This document shows, in pieces, positions 23,931 through 33,640 of a stretch of 34,561 bases of DNA. Within the stretch, counting starts at the first letter, position 1. Each line of letters begins with the position of its first letter. The stretch is taken from NCBI GenBank assembly GCA_030523275.1, contig JAUNIX010000030.1, positions 1 to 34,561 on the forward strand, written 5' to 3'. The DNA comes from Lachnospiraceae bacterium. GTDB taxonomy: Bacteria; Bacillota; Clostridia; Lachnospirales; Lachnospiraceae. A program made the position numbers and the translations under genes. Below the pieces are notes generated by a model. That model was not told where the DNA came from, made no database searches, and was given only the letters and a program-made list of their open reading frames with translations.

Positions 23931-25073
23931 ATGTTTGACGATCCAAATAAGCAACGACAACTTACAAAGTGGGTAATTAGCGTAATAGCAATCTGTATTT
24001 TGTTTTATCTTGGTTTACGCCATATTACAAGTGTTGCCAAAGTGATAATCAACCTGATTCATTTAGTAAAACCATTGTTGGTCGGCATTGTGTTAGCATT
24101 GATTCTCAATGTTCCTATGAGTTTTATCGAACATCGATTCCTTGCAAAATCGAAAATAGATAAAGGAAAACGCCCGTTGGCAATTGTTTTATCTTTATTT
24201 TTAGTCATTGGAATTTTTATTGGTGTAGCATTTCTTGTCATACCAGAATTAATCGAGGCAATCAAACTGATTGTGCAAATCGCTACCAAAAGTCTTGACC
24301 AGTTGGCACAAATAGAAAATAATAAAACTTTATCACAAGGAGCAGTGGCTACCATACTTGGTAAAATAGACATTGATTGGATGGGTTTAAAGATTCAGTT
24401 AGAAAACTGGTTCAAATCCCAAAGTAGTAACTTAATGGAACAGGCAACTCGTGCTGCTGGAGCTATTGTAAGCACAGTCATTACGTTTGTAATTGGATTA
24501 ACCTTTGCTATCTATATTCTTGCGCAAAAAGAAATTTTAAAGCGTCAGACATATCGACTCATCCATGTATGGTTGCCAAAAAGATTTGGTAATATTTTTA
24601 TCCATGTGGCAGAAGTCTGTGGAAATACATTCAAATTATTTATTGCAGGACAGGCCACAGAGGCAATCATCCTTGGCACATTATGTATGATTGGTATGGC
24701 AATCCTACGTCTCCCTTATGCTCCAATGATTGGTGCATTAGTTGGCGTAACTGCTCTGATTCCAATTGTCGGCGCATTTGTGGGAACAATCGTAGGTGCT
24801 ATTATGATTTTAACTGTTGATCCATTCAAAGCTATTATATTTGTCATTTTTCTTTTAATTCTTCAACAAATTGAAGGAAATATTATTTATCCTCAAGTAG
24901 TAGGTTCAAAACTGAATCTTCCAGCGATATGGGTACTCGCAGCAGTGACCATAGGTGGCAATCTCTCTGGACCCTTTGGCATGTTAATCGGTGTTCCTGC
25001 TGCATCCGCAGCATATGCACTGATCAAAGAGGCAACCACCACTCGTGAAAAGAATATGCAAAAAAATATTTAA
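23931..25073 (+). CDS. AI-2E family transporter
   Basis: A 380-residue membrane protein with about eight hydrophobic helices: two near the N-terminus, one at about 85-105, one around 185-205, and the rest from about 235 to 365. A soluble segment lies at about 105-185. The glycine- and proline-rich C-terminal part (LPYAPMIGALVGVTALIPIVGAF, GNIIYPQVVGSKL) is the hallmark of the AI-2E/UPF0118 (PF01594) family. Despite the name, members include autoinducer-2 exporters and Na+/H+ antiporters, so the substrate is open. It is the only plus-strand gene between 1 and the right end, transcribed divergently from the sigma operon. AGGAGG precedes the ATG; a terminator follows directly. Confidence 0.9.
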   Translation: MFDDPNKQRQLTKWVISVIAICILFYLGLRHITSVAKVIINLIHLVKPLLVGIVLALILNVPMSFIEHRFLAKSKIDKGKRPLAIVLSLFLVIGIFIGVAFLVIPELIEAIKLIVQIATKSLDQLAQIENNKTLSQGAVATILGKIDIDWMGLKIQLENWFKSQSSNLMEQATRAAGAIVSTVITFVIGLTFAIYILAQKEILKRQTYRLIHVWLPKRFGNIFIHVAEVCGNTFKLFIAGQATEAIILGTLCMIGMAILRLPYAPMIGALVGVTALIPIVGAFVGTIVGAIMILTVDPFKAIIFVIFLLILQQIEGNIIYPQVVGSKLNLPAIWVLAAVTIGGNLSGPFGMLIGVPAASAAYALIKEATTTREKNMQKNI

Positions 25074-25083
25074 TATAGAAAAA

Positions 25084-25120
25084 GCCCGTTAATAGTAAAC
25101 GACTACTAACGGGTTATTTT
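25084..25120 (+). terminator. Intrinsic terminator after the AI-2E transporter gene
   Basis: CCCGTTAATAGT (25085-25096) pairs with ACTACTAACGGG (25102-25113) with one wobble and a 5-base loop, followed by TTATTTTT. A-run on the other side makes it bidirectional, so it may also end the convergent phosphatase gene. Confidence 0.85.
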
Positions 25121-25143
25121 TCTTATTCTAATTCAATTCCTTA

Positions 25144-25899
25144 TTACGCATAAAATTCTTCAAAATCATCCAGACGCAAACATCCTAAATTCAAGTTGCC
25201 CGCACAGCCACAATCAATGTCTATTTTCCCATCACCGTGGTAAATCATAGCGTATTGACACCTTTGCAGGTTCTCAGCACTCATAGACTGAGAATCCAGA
25301 TACCGTACCGGAAGCAAAGGAGTTGGTGTATGTCCAAAAATAATCGTGATGTTCTTCAATCGTTTCTGAGAACACAAGAAATCTTCTCGGATCCAAAGAT
25401 GCTCTTGTCCTTTCACATCTCGTTCTAACATTTCTTGTAAAGACATATTTTCTGTGAGATTTAATCCAGCATGGATTAACAAATATTGGCAATCATTAAC
25501 ATTTATAAACTCATACTCTTTTTCCTGACGAATATAATCATATATTCTCCTTTGCTCGTTGGCATCTAACTTGAAAAAATCCTTAACTGTCGAAGCTCCA
25601 CCATTAAATCCTGTCCATATTCGATTACGAAAAAGAAAACTCTCTATATCTTGATTCCAAATATTCGTTTTCATTCTATCAGAAAAAGCATCTAAAAAGA
25701 ATGCCTCATGATTTCCCTTTAAAACATGAATATTTTCATGCTTCATAATAAACTGATACAATTTGATTCCATCTGGTCCCCGATCTATCACATCGCCAAT
25801 AATATACATTACATCAGAATCTGTAAAATGAATCTCACTAAGTATTTTCACGAACTTGTAATACAAACCATGAATATCACTTAACACATACGTTGCCAT
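25144..25899 (-). CDS. PPP-family metallophosphatase (serine/threonine phosphatase-like)
   Basis: A 251-residue cytoplasmic protein with the metal-binding blocks of the calcineurin-like fold: DIHG (8-11), GDVIDRG (35-41), GNHE (62-65), then LIHAGL and FGHTPT further on. This set is typical of PrpA/Ap4A-hydrolase-like PPP phosphatases with two metal ions. It may dephosphorylate Ser/Thr residues or hydrolyse diadenosine polyphosphates; the sequence does not distinguish these. The start ATG is preceded by AAAGGAAGTGAGATGAT. It converges with the AI-2E transporter gene across the shared terminator. Confidence 0.88.
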   Translation of the reverse strand: MATYVLSDIHGLYYKFVKILSEIHFTDSDVMYIIGDVIDRGPDGIKLYQFIMKHENIHVLKGNHEAFFLDAFSDRMKTNIWNQDIESFLFRNRIWTGFNGGASTVKDFFKLDANEQRRIYDYIRQEKEYEFINVNDCQYLLIHAGLNLTENMSLQEMLERDVKGQEHLWIREDFLCSQKRLKNITIIFGHTPTPLLPVRYLDSQSMSAENLQRCQYAMIYHGDGKIDIDCGCAGNLNLGCLRLDDFEEFYA

Positions 25900-26040
25900 A
25901 TCATCTCACTTCCTTTCTTTGTTATATTAGTTTAACATACTTTAGTGGAAAAAACCTAATACTTTACCATTTCATTTACATATTGTATGAAATCATTTAG
26001 AACTGTTATAAAAGAATGGATTGAGATAGAAATAATGATA

Positions 26041-26076
26041 GAAAAATATCCCGAAAACAATCGGTTTCCGGGATAT
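26041..26076 (-). terminator. Intrinsic terminator of the rpsB-tsf operon
   Basis: Minus strand ATATCCCGGAAAC / GTTTTCGGGATAT (13-bp stem with one wobble; 26076-26046) around a 5-base loop, then TTTTTC. It lies about 55 bases after the tsf stop. Confidence 0.85.
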
Positions 26077-26131
26077 CTAGAGTACTTATTTATCAACTTT
26101 TTCAAGCTTTTTGTTCTGTAAAAGAATCAGA

Positions 26132-27070
26132 TTATTTCATCTGAGCTGCAACTTCTGCTGCAAAGTCTTCCTGTTTCTTTTCGATTCCTTCACCAGTTTC
26201 GAAACGAACAAATCCTTTGATTGCAATCTTAGCATTGTTTTCTTTTGCTACAGATGCTACATATTTGTTAACAGCCTGTTTTCCGTCTTCTGCTTTTACA
26301 TAAACCTGATCCATTAAGCAAACTTCTTTTAACTGTTTGTTGATACGACCTTTGATCATACCCTGTTTTACTTTTTCAGGTTTCTTAGATTCGTTAGGAT
26401 CATTTTCAATCTGAGCAAGAAGAACTTCTTCTTCATGTGCAATGTATTCTGCACTTACTTCGCTACGATCTGTGTATTTAGGATTTAAAGCTGCAACCTG
26501 CATAGCAATATTTTTAGCCATTTCTTCAACAGCTTCATTCACAACATCTGTTGTTACGCTAACTAATACACCAATCTTACCACCCATGTGAGTGTAAGAA
26601 GCTACGAAACCATCTGCATTTTCAAGCTGTTCAAATCTTCTGATCTTAAGGTTTTCACCAATGATAGCGATTTTACCATCTAAAGCTTCTTTTACAGTTT
26701 TTCCGTCTTCTGCTTTTGAAGGTTCTGCTAAGAATGCATCGATGTCTGCTGCTGTTGTTGCTAAAGCCTGATCAGCAACTTCTGCTACATAAGCCTGGAA
26801 TTCAGCATTTTTCGCAACGAAGTCTGTTTCAGAGTTAACTTCTACGATAGCTGCTTTTGTTCCATCTTCAGAAACAACTGATTTTACGATACCTTCTGCT
26901 GCGATACGACTAGCTTTTTTCGCTGCTTTTGCTAAACCGTTTTCTCTTAAATATTCAACGGCTGCGTCCATATCACCATCTGTGTTTGTAAGAGCTTTTT
27001 TGCAGTCCATCATACCTGCGCCAGTCATTTCACGTAATTCTTTTACCTGTTTTGCACTAATTTTAGCCAT
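26132..27070 (-). CDS. tsf: Translation elongation factor Ts
   Basis: A 312-residue EF-Ts, the guanine nucleotide exchange factor that recycles EF-Tu. The N-terminal UBA-like domain (about 1-55) contains TGAGMMDCKKAL, followed by the EF-Tu-contacting TDFVAKN motif near residue 81 and the dimerisation domains. It is slightly longer than the usual 280-300 residues because of insertions in the C-terminal half. It follows rpsB by 27 bases with CGGAGG before the ATG; the rpsB-tsf pair is a near-universal bacterial operon. Confidence 0.97.
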   Translation of the reverse strand: MAKISAKQVKELREMTGAGMMDCKKALTNTDGDMDAAVEYLRENGLAKAAKKASRIAAEGIVKSVVSEDGTKAAIVEVNSETDFVAKNAEFQAYVAEVADQALATTAADIDAFLAEPSKAEDGKTVKEALDGKIAIIGENLKIRRFEQLENADGFVASYTHMGGKIGVLVSVTTDVVNEAVEEMAKNIAMQVAALNPKYTDRSEVSAEYIAHEEEVLLAQIENDPNESKKPEKVKQGMIKGRINKQLKEVCLMDQVYVKAEDGKQAVNKYVASVAKENNAKIAIKGFVRFETGEGIEKKQEDFAAEVAAQMK

Positions 27071-27097
27071 GCTATATAATCCTCCGTGTTTGTAATC

Positions 27098-27820
27098 CTA
27101 TTCTGCGTCTTCTGCTACTTCTTCAACGGCTGCATCGGAACCCTGATTTGCTTCGATTACTGCATCTGCCATTTTAGAAACGATTAATTTAACTGCTCTG
27201 ATAGCATCATCGTTACCTGGGATTACATAATCTAATTCTTCTGGGTCACAGTTTGTATCACAAATACCTACAAGAGGGATACCTAATGCATGTGCTTCCT
27301 GGATACAGATTCTTTCTTTTCTAGGATCAACTACGAAAATCATATCTGGAACTTCTTTCATTTCTTTGATTCCGCCTAAGTTTTTCTGAAGTTTTTCCTG
27401 TTCTTTCTTCAAATTGATAACTTCTTTCTTAGGTAATACTTCGAAAGTTCCATCTTCTTCCATTGCTTCGATTTTCTTTAAACGTGCAATTCTGCTCTGG
27501 ATTGTTTTGAAGTTTGTTAACATTCCACCTAACCATCTCTGGTTTACATAGAACATATCACATCTTTCAGCTTCTGCTTTGATAGAATCCTGAGCCTGTT
27601 TTTTTGTACCAACGAATAAGATTTTTCCGCTGTTTGCAACACAGTCTTTTACTGCATTGTAAGCATCGTCAACCATTCCTACAGATTTCTGTAAATCGAT
27701 AATGTAAATACCATTACGTTCTGTGTAGATGTATGGAGCCATTTTAGGGTTCCATCTTCTTGTCTGGTGACCAAAATGTACACCGGCTTCTAATAACTGT
27801 TTCATTGAAATAACGCTCAT
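27098..27820 (-). CDS. rpsB: 30S ribosomal protein S2
   Basis: A 240-residue S2 starting [18 protein letters not shown]. It shows the conserved blocks [36 protein letters not shown] and the [10 protein letters not shown] stretch. The acidic C-terminal tail is normal. It binds the 30S head-body junction. It is first in the operon with tsf, behind a promoter and a structured leader RNA. AAAATGGAGG stands before the start codon. Confidence 0.98.
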   Translation of the reverse strand: MSVISMKQLLEAGVHFGHQTRRWNPKMAPYIYTERNGIYIIDLQKSVGMVDDAYNAVKDCVANSGKILFVGTKKQAQDSIKAEAERCDMFYVNQRWLGGMLTNFKTIQSRIARLKKIEAMEEDGTFEVLPKKEVINLKKEQEKLQKNLGGIKEMKEVPDMIFVVDPRKERICIQEAHALGIPLVGICDTNCDPEELDYVIPGNDDAIRAVKLIVSKMADAVIEANQGSDAAVEEVAEDAE

Positions 27821-27849
27821 TGTTTTTCCTCCATTTTGTTAAGCTTCCC

Positions 27850-27898
27850 CTATCCGAAACCTCTAGCCACCTCTTGGCACAGGCCAGATTACAGATAG
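27850..27898 (-). promoter_or_regulatory. Structured 5' leader RNA of rpsB (possible S2 autoregulatory element)
   Basis: On the minus strand the outer stem CTATCTG (27898-27892) pairs with CGGATAG (27856-27850). The inner stem CTGGCC (27887-27882) pairs with GGCTAG (27868-27863), with one wobble in each stem. The structure lies between the promoter and the ribosome binding site. Many ribosomal protein operons are controlled by the protein binding its own leader; that this is such an element is inference. Confidence 0.5.
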
Positions 27899-27919
27899 CG
27901 TGTTTATTTTACCTATGGT

Positions 27920-27949
27920 AGTATAGCACAGACATTATCATGATTGCAA
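27920..27949 (-). promoter_or_regulatory. Promoter of rpsB-tsf
   Basis: Minus strand -35 TTGCAA (27949-27944), 18-base spacer and -10 TATACT (27925-27920). A leader of about 95 bases follows. Confidence 0.65.
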
Positions 27950-27970
27950 GCATTTTTCATAATTCTAGCA

Positions 27971-28013
27971 AGATAAAAAGCTGTTACATAAGATTATTTA
28001 TGCAACAGCTTTT
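27971..28013 (-). terminator. Intrinsic terminator of codY
   Basis: Minus strand AAAAGCTGTTGCATA (28013-27999) pairs with TATGTAACAGCTTTTT (27990-27975) with one wobble. The T-run follows the stem. It lies directly after the codY stop. Confidence 0.85.
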
Positions 28014-28019
28014 AAAATT

Positions 28020-28790
28020 CTATTGATTTAATTTTTTTAATTCTGAAAATACGACATCATTGAGCACTTTTATGTAGGTTCCTTTCATTCCGGAAGAACG
28101 AGATTCAATCACACCAGCACTTTCAAACTTTCGAAGAGCATTAACAATCACGGAACGTGTGATACCAACCCTATCTGCAATCTTACTTGCTACTAATATT
28201 CCTTCGTTGCCGTCAAGTTCATCAAAAATATGTGTAATCGCTTCTAACTCTGAGAAAGATAAGGTACTAATCGCAGATTTTACGATTGCCACTTTTCTTG
28301 ATTCTTCCGCATTTTCTTCATTCACAGAGCGCATCATTTCAAGCCCAACAACGGTTGTTCCATATTCACCAAGAATAATATCATCAATATCATATTCCTT
28401 CTCATCCCGATACATAAACAGACTTCCGAGTCGTTCACCTGCAATGTCAATCGGGGTAATTAACGCTTTCGCTTTTTGAATCGATGCGGATTCAAAGCCC
28501 AGTGTGGCTAAATTAACATTTTCTTTTGTGGAGAGAACTCCAAGCAAACGCTCGTTTAACATTGTGTCGGTATATTCTCCAACTCTCTGTGGAATCAATT
28601 CCTCAATTACAGTTACACCTTTGCGATTATAAATTCCTAATACTTTGCCTTTTCTACTGATGACAAGCACATTGGAATTTAATATATCACCCAAAACTTC
28701 ACAGATGTCATTAAATACAACTTTCTGTGAGTTATTATTATGCAATAACTTATTAATTTTTCTTGTTTTATCTAATAATTGTACACTCAC
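28020..28790 (-). CDS. codY: GTP- and branched-chain amino acid-responsive global regulator CodY
   Basis: A 256-residue CodY, close to the usual 259. It has an N-terminal GAF-like sensor domain (MSVQLLDKTRKINKLL onward, about 1-155) and a C-terminal winged helix, with the recognition part ASKIADRVGITRSVIVNALR around residues 200-220. It represses nutrient-acquisition and stationary-phase genes when GTP and isoleucine/leucine/valine are plentiful. The start is a GTG, supported by TTGGGGGATG upstream. It has its own promoter in the gap after topA and its own terminator. Confidence 0.96.
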   Translation of the reverse strand: MSVQLLDKTRKINKLLHNNNSQKVVFNDICEVLGDILNSNVLVISRKGKVLGIYNRKGVTVIEELIPQRVGEYTDTMLNERLLGVLSTKENVNLATLGFESASIQKAKALITPIDIAGERLGSLFMYRDEKEYDIDDIILGEYGTTVVGLEMMRSVNEENAEESRKVAIVKSAISTLSFSELEAITHIFDELDGNEGILVASKIADRVGITRSVIVNALRKFESAGVIESRSSGMKGTYIKVLNDVVFSELKKLNQ

Positions 28791-28844
28791 TTTTCATCCC
28801 CCAATGAACCTCGAAATCTTACATAATATCGTATATTGAACATC

Positions 28845-28873
28845 ATTTTAGCACAATTTTTCAGAAAATTCAA
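28845..28873 (-). promoter_or_regulatory. Promoter of codY
   Basis: Minus strand -35 TTGAAT (28873-28868), 17-base spacer and -10 TAAAAT (28850-28845), 55 bases before the GTG start. No clear topA terminator was seen, so read-through from topA is also possible. Confidence 0.55.
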
Positions 28874-28889
28874 TCAATTATACTCTATG

Positions 28890-30965
28890 TTATTTCTCTT
28901 TTTTATCATTGCTGCATACATAACCACATTCCGGTTCTGAGCACATCAATTTTTTGCCTTTTTCAACCATATATTTGCCACATTTTGGACAAACTTCTTT
29001 TGATGGCTTTGCCCATGACATGAAATCACATTCTGGATTATTTTCACAGCCATAATATTTACGACCCTTTTTCGTCTTTTTCAATACAACTTCTTTTCCA
29101 CAAATTGGACAAGGAACTCCGATTTTTTCATAATGAGGCTTTGTATTACGACATTCTGGAAATCCGGGACATGCAAGGAATTTTCCATACGGACCATATT
29201 TGATTACCATGTTACGTCCACATTCTTCGCAGATGACATCGGTTACTTCATCCGCAATCTCTATTTTTTCCAGTTCCTTTTGTGCCGCTATCAACGCTTC
29301 TTCAAAGTCAGGATAGAAGTTTCGAACCACATTTTTCCATGCAATGTCGCCTTCCTCTACTTTATCTAAGAGCATTTCAAAGTTTGCAGTAAAATTGACA
29401 TCCACGATGGCAGGAAATGCCTGTTTCATCATCGTATTCACCGCTTCTCCCAACTCTGTCACATACAGATTTTTCTTTTCCTTTGTCACATAACGGCGGG
29501 AAATGATCGTTGCAATCGTTGGTGCATACGTACTTGGGCGTCCAATTCCAAGTTCTTCCAGTGTTTTTACTAACAGTGCCTCTGTATAATGTGCCGGAGG
29601 CTGTGTAAAATGCTGATCCTTTTGGAAATCAATCAAATCAAGTTTTGTATTTTTGTCAATTGATTTCAATAAGGTATTGTTTTCATTTTTTTCCGTATCC
29701 ATGCGATAAACGGCTTGGAAACCATCAAATACCTTTTTCGAAGCAGAAACATGAAAACGATATCCATTTGCATCAATTTTTACAGATGTTGTCTCGTATT
29801 TTGCCGGATTCATACGGCTTGCAAGAAAACGATTCCAAATCAACTGATACAATCGGAACTGATCTCTTGATAACTGATCTTTGATTTTAACCGGAGATAG
29901 TTCCATGTATGTCGGACGAATTGCTTCATGAGCATCCTGAATTCTACGTTTTTCTTCTTTCGCCTTCTGATCAGAATTTACATAATTCTCCCCGTAAGTC
30001 TCTGCGATATATTCACGTGCTGAATGATCCGCTTCTTCTGAAATACGAATCGAATCGGTACGTAAATACGTAATCAGACCAATGGAACCCTTGCCTTTGA
30101 TTTCCACTCCTTCGTACAACTGCTGTGCAATCCGCATCGTCTTTTGTGTAGCAAAGTTTAATTTTCTTGATGCATCCTGTTGCATCGTACTTGTTGTAAA
30201 TGGAAGTGGTGGTTTCTTCGTGCGTTCCCCCTTGTGAACATCAATAATCTGAAATTCAGCATTTTCGATCTGTTTCGTGATTTCTTCTAATTGTTCTTTC
30301 GAATTAATTTCAATCTTACCATTGCGATCACCAGAAAATTTTGCCACCAATGGCTTTTTATTTCCTTCTACTTTTAAAGTAGCATCTAATGTCCAATATT
30401 CTTTCGGAATAAAAGCATTGATTTCCTCTTCACGGTCACAGATTAGACGTAGTGCTACAGATTGTACTCTACCAGCACTTAATCCCCTTTTGATTTTAGC
30501 CCACAAAAGCGGACTGATCTGATAACCAACCAAACGATCTAACACACGTCTTGCCTGCTGGGAATCTACAAGATTCATGTCAATATCTCTTGCCTGTTTG
30601 ATTGATGCTTTTACCGCATTTTTTGTAATTTCATTAAATGTAATTCGACTGCACTTTTTATTTTCTAATTTCAATGCATAATACAAATGCCATGAAATCG
30701 CTTCTCCTTCACGATCGGGGTCAGTTGCAAGATAGACTTTATCTGCTTTCTTTACTTTTTTTCTTAATTCTGCTAGGATTTCTCCTTTGCCACGAATTGT
30801 AATGTATTTTGGTTCAAAATCATGTTCAATGTCAATTCCTAATGAACTTTTCGGCAAATCACGCACATGTCCATTGGAAGCCACGACTTCGTAATTTTTT
30901 CCTAAAAACTTTTTGATCGTCTTCGCTTTGGCAGGAGATTCTACAATCACTAAATAATTTGGCAT
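28890..30965 (-). CDS. topA: DNA topoisomerase I
   Basis: A 691-residue type IA topoisomerase, which relaxes negative supercoils. The Toprim domain (about 1-115) holds VIVESPAKAKTIKKFLGKNY and DPDREGEAI. The catalytic tyrosine is Y300 in GLITYLRTDS. Three C-terminal zinc-ribbon units follow, each with Cys pairs (CEEC/CPGFPEC, CPIC/CENNPEC, CPKC/CSEPEC). The start MPNYLVIVESP at 30965 matches the usual N-terminus; an upstream ATG at 30989 overlaps the dprA stop and has no room for a ribosome binding site, whereas AAGGGAG precedes 30965. It follows dprA closely, as in many Firmicutes. Confidence 0.97.
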   Translation of the reverse strand: MPNYLVIVESPAKAKTIKKFLGKNYEVVASNGHVRDLPKSSLGIDIEHDFEPKYITIRGKGEILAELRKKVKKADKVYLATDPDREGEAISWHLYYALKLENKKCSRITFNEITKNAVKASIKQARDIDMNLVDSQQARRVLDRLVGYQISPLLWAKIKRGLSAGRVQSVALRLICDREEEINAFIPKEYWTLDATLKVEGNKKPLVAKFSGDRNGKIEINSKEQLEEITKQIENAEFQIIDVHKGERTKKPPLPFTTSTMQQDASRKLNFATQKTMRIAQQLYEGVEIKGKGSIGLITYLRTDSIRISEEADHSAREYIAETYGENYVNSDQKAKEEKRRIQDAHEAIRPTYMELSPVKIKDQLSRDQFRLYQLIWNRFLASRMNPAKYETTSVKIDANGYRFHVSASKKVFDGFQAVYRMDTEKNENNTLLKSIDKNTKLDLIDFQKDQHFTQPPAHYTEALLVKTLEELGIGRPSTYAPTIATIISRRYVTKEKKNLYVTELGEAVNTMMKQAFPAIVDVNFTANFEMLLDKVEEGDIAWKNVVRNFYPDFEEALIAAQKELEKIEIADEVTDVICEECGRNMVIKYGPYGKFLACPGFPECRNTKPHYEKIGVPCPICGKEVVLKKTKKGRKYYGCENNPECDFMSWAKPSKEVCPKCGKYMVEKGKKLMCSEPECGYVCSNDKKEK

Positions 30966-30985
30966 GATAAAATAACACTCCCTTA

Positions 30986-32074
30986 TCATTCCTTAATTCT
31001 ATAATAATTCTTTTGTTCCTGTATAATATATTGTTTTACCTCTAACATTGTTAATATTGTAAGTACTTCCGAAACCGGAAGCTGACATTCAGACACAATA
31101 TAATCAACGTACTTAGGTTCTAAACGTAGACAATCATACACTAATTTCTCTTTATTAGCAAGTGAAATTTTCTTGACATTCGTGAAATTTGTATGTATTT
31201 CTCTCGCGAAAGAGAATTCCTCGATAATATTTTCAGGTTTATAAACTAATTTTGCCCCCTTTTGAATTAACTCTAAACACCCCTTGCTCATGTCATCATA
31301 ATAACGTCCAGATAGTGCAAATACATCTCTTCCCTGCTCCAGTGCCAAATCAGCCGTGATCAGTGAACCGCTTCTTTCTTTGGCTTCTAACACAAACACA
31401 CCATCTGATATACCACTGATAATACGATTTCTTTTAGGAAAATTTCTTGCGATCGGGGGTGTTCCTGGTGGAAATTCACTGATAATACCACCTTTTTGTT
31501 CCATCTGATCATATAAATAACAATTGCTTTTTGGGTATTGCAGATCAATCCCACATCCAAGCACTCCCAGCGTATAGCCATTTGCCTTTAATGCCCCTTT
31601 GTGACTATAACCATCCACCCCTCGCGCCAATCCACTGATGATCTGTACTCCTCGTCTTGCAAGCTGCGATGAAAAATAATCGGCAGCCTGCATGCCATAT
31701 GGGGTTATGTCCCTGGCTCCAACCATTGCAATACTGAGAAACTTTTCATCAGGCAATTTTCCTTTGATGAATAGTCCTAATGGATAGTCATATATTTTCT
31801 TTAGTTTTGTTGGATATTCCTCTTCCGTCCAAAATACAATCCGCACATGATTTCGACTTGCCCATTCCATTTCTTGTTTTGTTTTTTCTAAAGTGCAGCT
31901 TCTTACAAATCTTTCCTCCTCCTGAGAAGAAAAATATTGTTTACGCTCTCCATGTTTCATTTGATATAACTGCTCAGGACTCACACCAATTTCCAGCAAT
32001 TCACGTTTTTTCTCATTCGATATATATGCATGAAAGGCAAACCAATATAAATATACTCGCTCCAATTCCTTCAC
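30986..32074 (-). CDS. dprA: DNA-processing protein DprA (Smf)
   Basis: A 362-residue DprA with the Rossmann-like core (about 100-300: VGARDITPYG, GLARGVDGYSHKGAL, LGCGIDLQYPKSN, RNRIISG) and a short C-terminal winged-helix-like domain. It loads RecA onto incoming single-stranded DNA during transformation. The start is a GTG overlapping the yifB stop (GTGA), with GGAGGCGG upstream. It forms an operon with yifB and topA. Presence of dprA alone does not show competence, as the gene is nearly universal. Confidence 0.95.
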   Translation of the reverse strand: MKELERVYLYWFAFHAYISNEKKRELLEIGVSPEQLYQMKHGERKQYFSSQEEERFVRSCTLEKTKQEMEWASRNHVRIVFWTEEEYPTKLKKIYDYPLGLFIKGKLPDEKFLSIAMVGARDITPYGMQAADYFSSQLARRGVQIISGLARGVDGYSHKGALKANGYTLGVLGCGIDLQYPKSNCYLYDQMEQKGGIISEFPPGTPPIARNFPKRNRIISGISDGVFVLEAKERSGSLITADLALEQGRDVFALSGRYYDDMSKGCLELIQKGAKLVYKPENIIEEFSFAREIHTNFTNVKKISLANKEKLVYDCLRLEPKYVDYIVSECQLPVSEVLTILTMLEVKQYIIQEQKNYYRIKE

Positions 32075-33576
32075 ACAGAATCCGCCTCCCGATTATAGAA
32101 ATACGATGCCTCCGCAATATGTTTCATTGTAATCTTTTCTTCCCCGTCTATATCTGCAATAGTTCTTGCCACTTTCAACATATGATGAAATTCACGCATA
32201 GATAGTTCCTTTTGTTCAAAAATTTGTTGAACAAAATGTCCGGCATCCTCATCTAAATTACATATTTCTTCTATTTTTTCAGATGGAATCCTGCTATTGT
32301 AATGAAACTGCTCTTTTTTATAGCGTTCTCTTTGCCTGTTTCTTCCATATATAATGCGTTCCAAAATCACTTCTGAATGCTCAGCCTCTAATACAAGATC
32401 ATTTAACTCGACCCGCTGTACCCATAGGATCATATCAAATCTTTCTAATAATGGACGACTGATCTTCTTACGATATCTCTCCCTCTCGGCAAAACTGCAA
32501 GTACATTTTTTTCGATCAGGATATTGCCCACACGGACATGGATTCATGGTAGCCACAACCATAATATCAGATGGAAAAAGAAATTGTCTTCCCGACCGAC
32601 TGATTGCAATATTTTGATTTTCCATTGGTTCCCGCAACCCCTCAAGACAAAATTTTTTAAACTCCGCTAACTCATCTAACAGTAAAATTCCATGATGAGC
32701 CAATGTAATCTCACCTGCACTCAAATGGGTACCTCCACCTAAAAGTGAAGTCGCAGAAACCGAATGATGAGGATTGCGTACCGGTGGATATCCTCCGTTA
32801 TCGTAGGCAATCCCTTTGGCACTGTAGATTGCACATACCTCCTCCAATTCTCCTTGCTCTAAAGGAGGTACAATTCCCTGAACACATTGTGCCAGTAGTG
32901 ATTTTCCACATCCTGCTGGTCCGATCAGCAATATATTGTGTCTGCCTGCTGCAGCAATTTCTAAGGCACGTTTCATCTGATACTGACCTTTTACATCTGC
33001 AAAATCTGGACAAGACGGCCGTTTTCCCGTTGGAAATTTCCGAGGAATCATTTTATCCAAAACAAGACTACCTCTTAGAAAATCAACCATTTCTTGCAAT
33101 GTTGAAATCAAATAAATATCAATTCCCTGGATTCCAATGAGTTCTTTCTGGTTTGCTTTCGGAACAAAACATTTTTTGATTCCCTGTTTTTTCGCCTCTA
33201 GAATCATCGGCAATAACCCTTTTACAGGACGCAGAGTCCCTTCCAGACTCATTTCTCCAGCAATAAATGCATCTTTTAATTGTTTTAATGGAAAAAAATC
33301 GAAACTTCCAAGAATTGCAACTGCAATCGGGAAATCAAATGATGAACCCGCTTTTCTGATATCTGCGGGAGATAAATTTACCGTAATCCTCTTAGGTGGA
33401 AGCGAAAATGACACCGAACGAAGTGCAGAAATCACACGTTCTTTTGCCTCTTTCACTTCCGAGGACAAATACCCTACCATAGAAAAATAAGGCATCCCAT
33501 GACTGGCATCCACTTCCACGCGTATCAGTTTTCCCTCCACGCCAAGGACAATGCCACTTGTAACCTGATAATACAT
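32071..33576 (-). CDS. YifB/ComM family Mg-chelatase-like AAA+ ATPase
   Basis: A 501-residue protein. It has an N-terminal Lon-like S5-fold domain (about 1-165) and a central Mg-chelatase-type AAA+ domain with Walker A GPAGCGKS (about 215-222), Walker B LLLDELAEF and the Cys cluster CPCGQYPDRKKCTC. A C-terminal helical domain follows. Family knowledge: ComM of naturally competent Gammaproteobacteria is a branch-migration helicase in transformation, and YifB proteins are widespread homologues. The ATG at 33576 (MYYQVTSG) is chosen for its AAGGAGC at proper spacing. Coupling to dprA fits a role in handling DNA. Confidence 0.93.
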   Translation of the reverse strand: MYYQVTSGIVLGVEGKLIRVEVDASHGMPYFSMVGYLSSEVKEAKERVISALRSVSFSLPPKRITVNLSPADIRKAGSSFDFPIAVAILGSFDFFPLKQLKDAFIAGEMSLEGTLRPVKGLLPMILEAKKQGIKKCFVPKANQKELIGIQGIDIYLISTLQEMVDFLRGSLVLDKMIPRKFPTGKRPSCPDFADVKGQYQMKRALEIAAAGRHNILLIGPAGCGKSLLAQCVQGIVPPLEQGELEEVCAIYSAKGIAYDNGGYPPVRNPHHSVSATSLLGGGTHLSAGEITLAHHGILLLDELAEFKKFCLEGLREPMENQNIAISRSGRQFLFPSDIMVVATMNPCPCGQYPDRKKCTCSFAERERYRKKISRPLLERFDMILWVQRVELNDLVLEAEHSEVILERIIYGRNRQRERYKKEQFHYNSRIPSEKIEEICNLDEDAGHFVQQIFEQKELSMREFHHMLKVARTIADIDGEEKITMKHIAEASYFYNREADSV

Positions 33577-33640
33577 AATGCTCCTTCCCTCTCCAAAGAA
33601 CACCTATTATCATTATATCTTATATGGAATAATTTTACAA

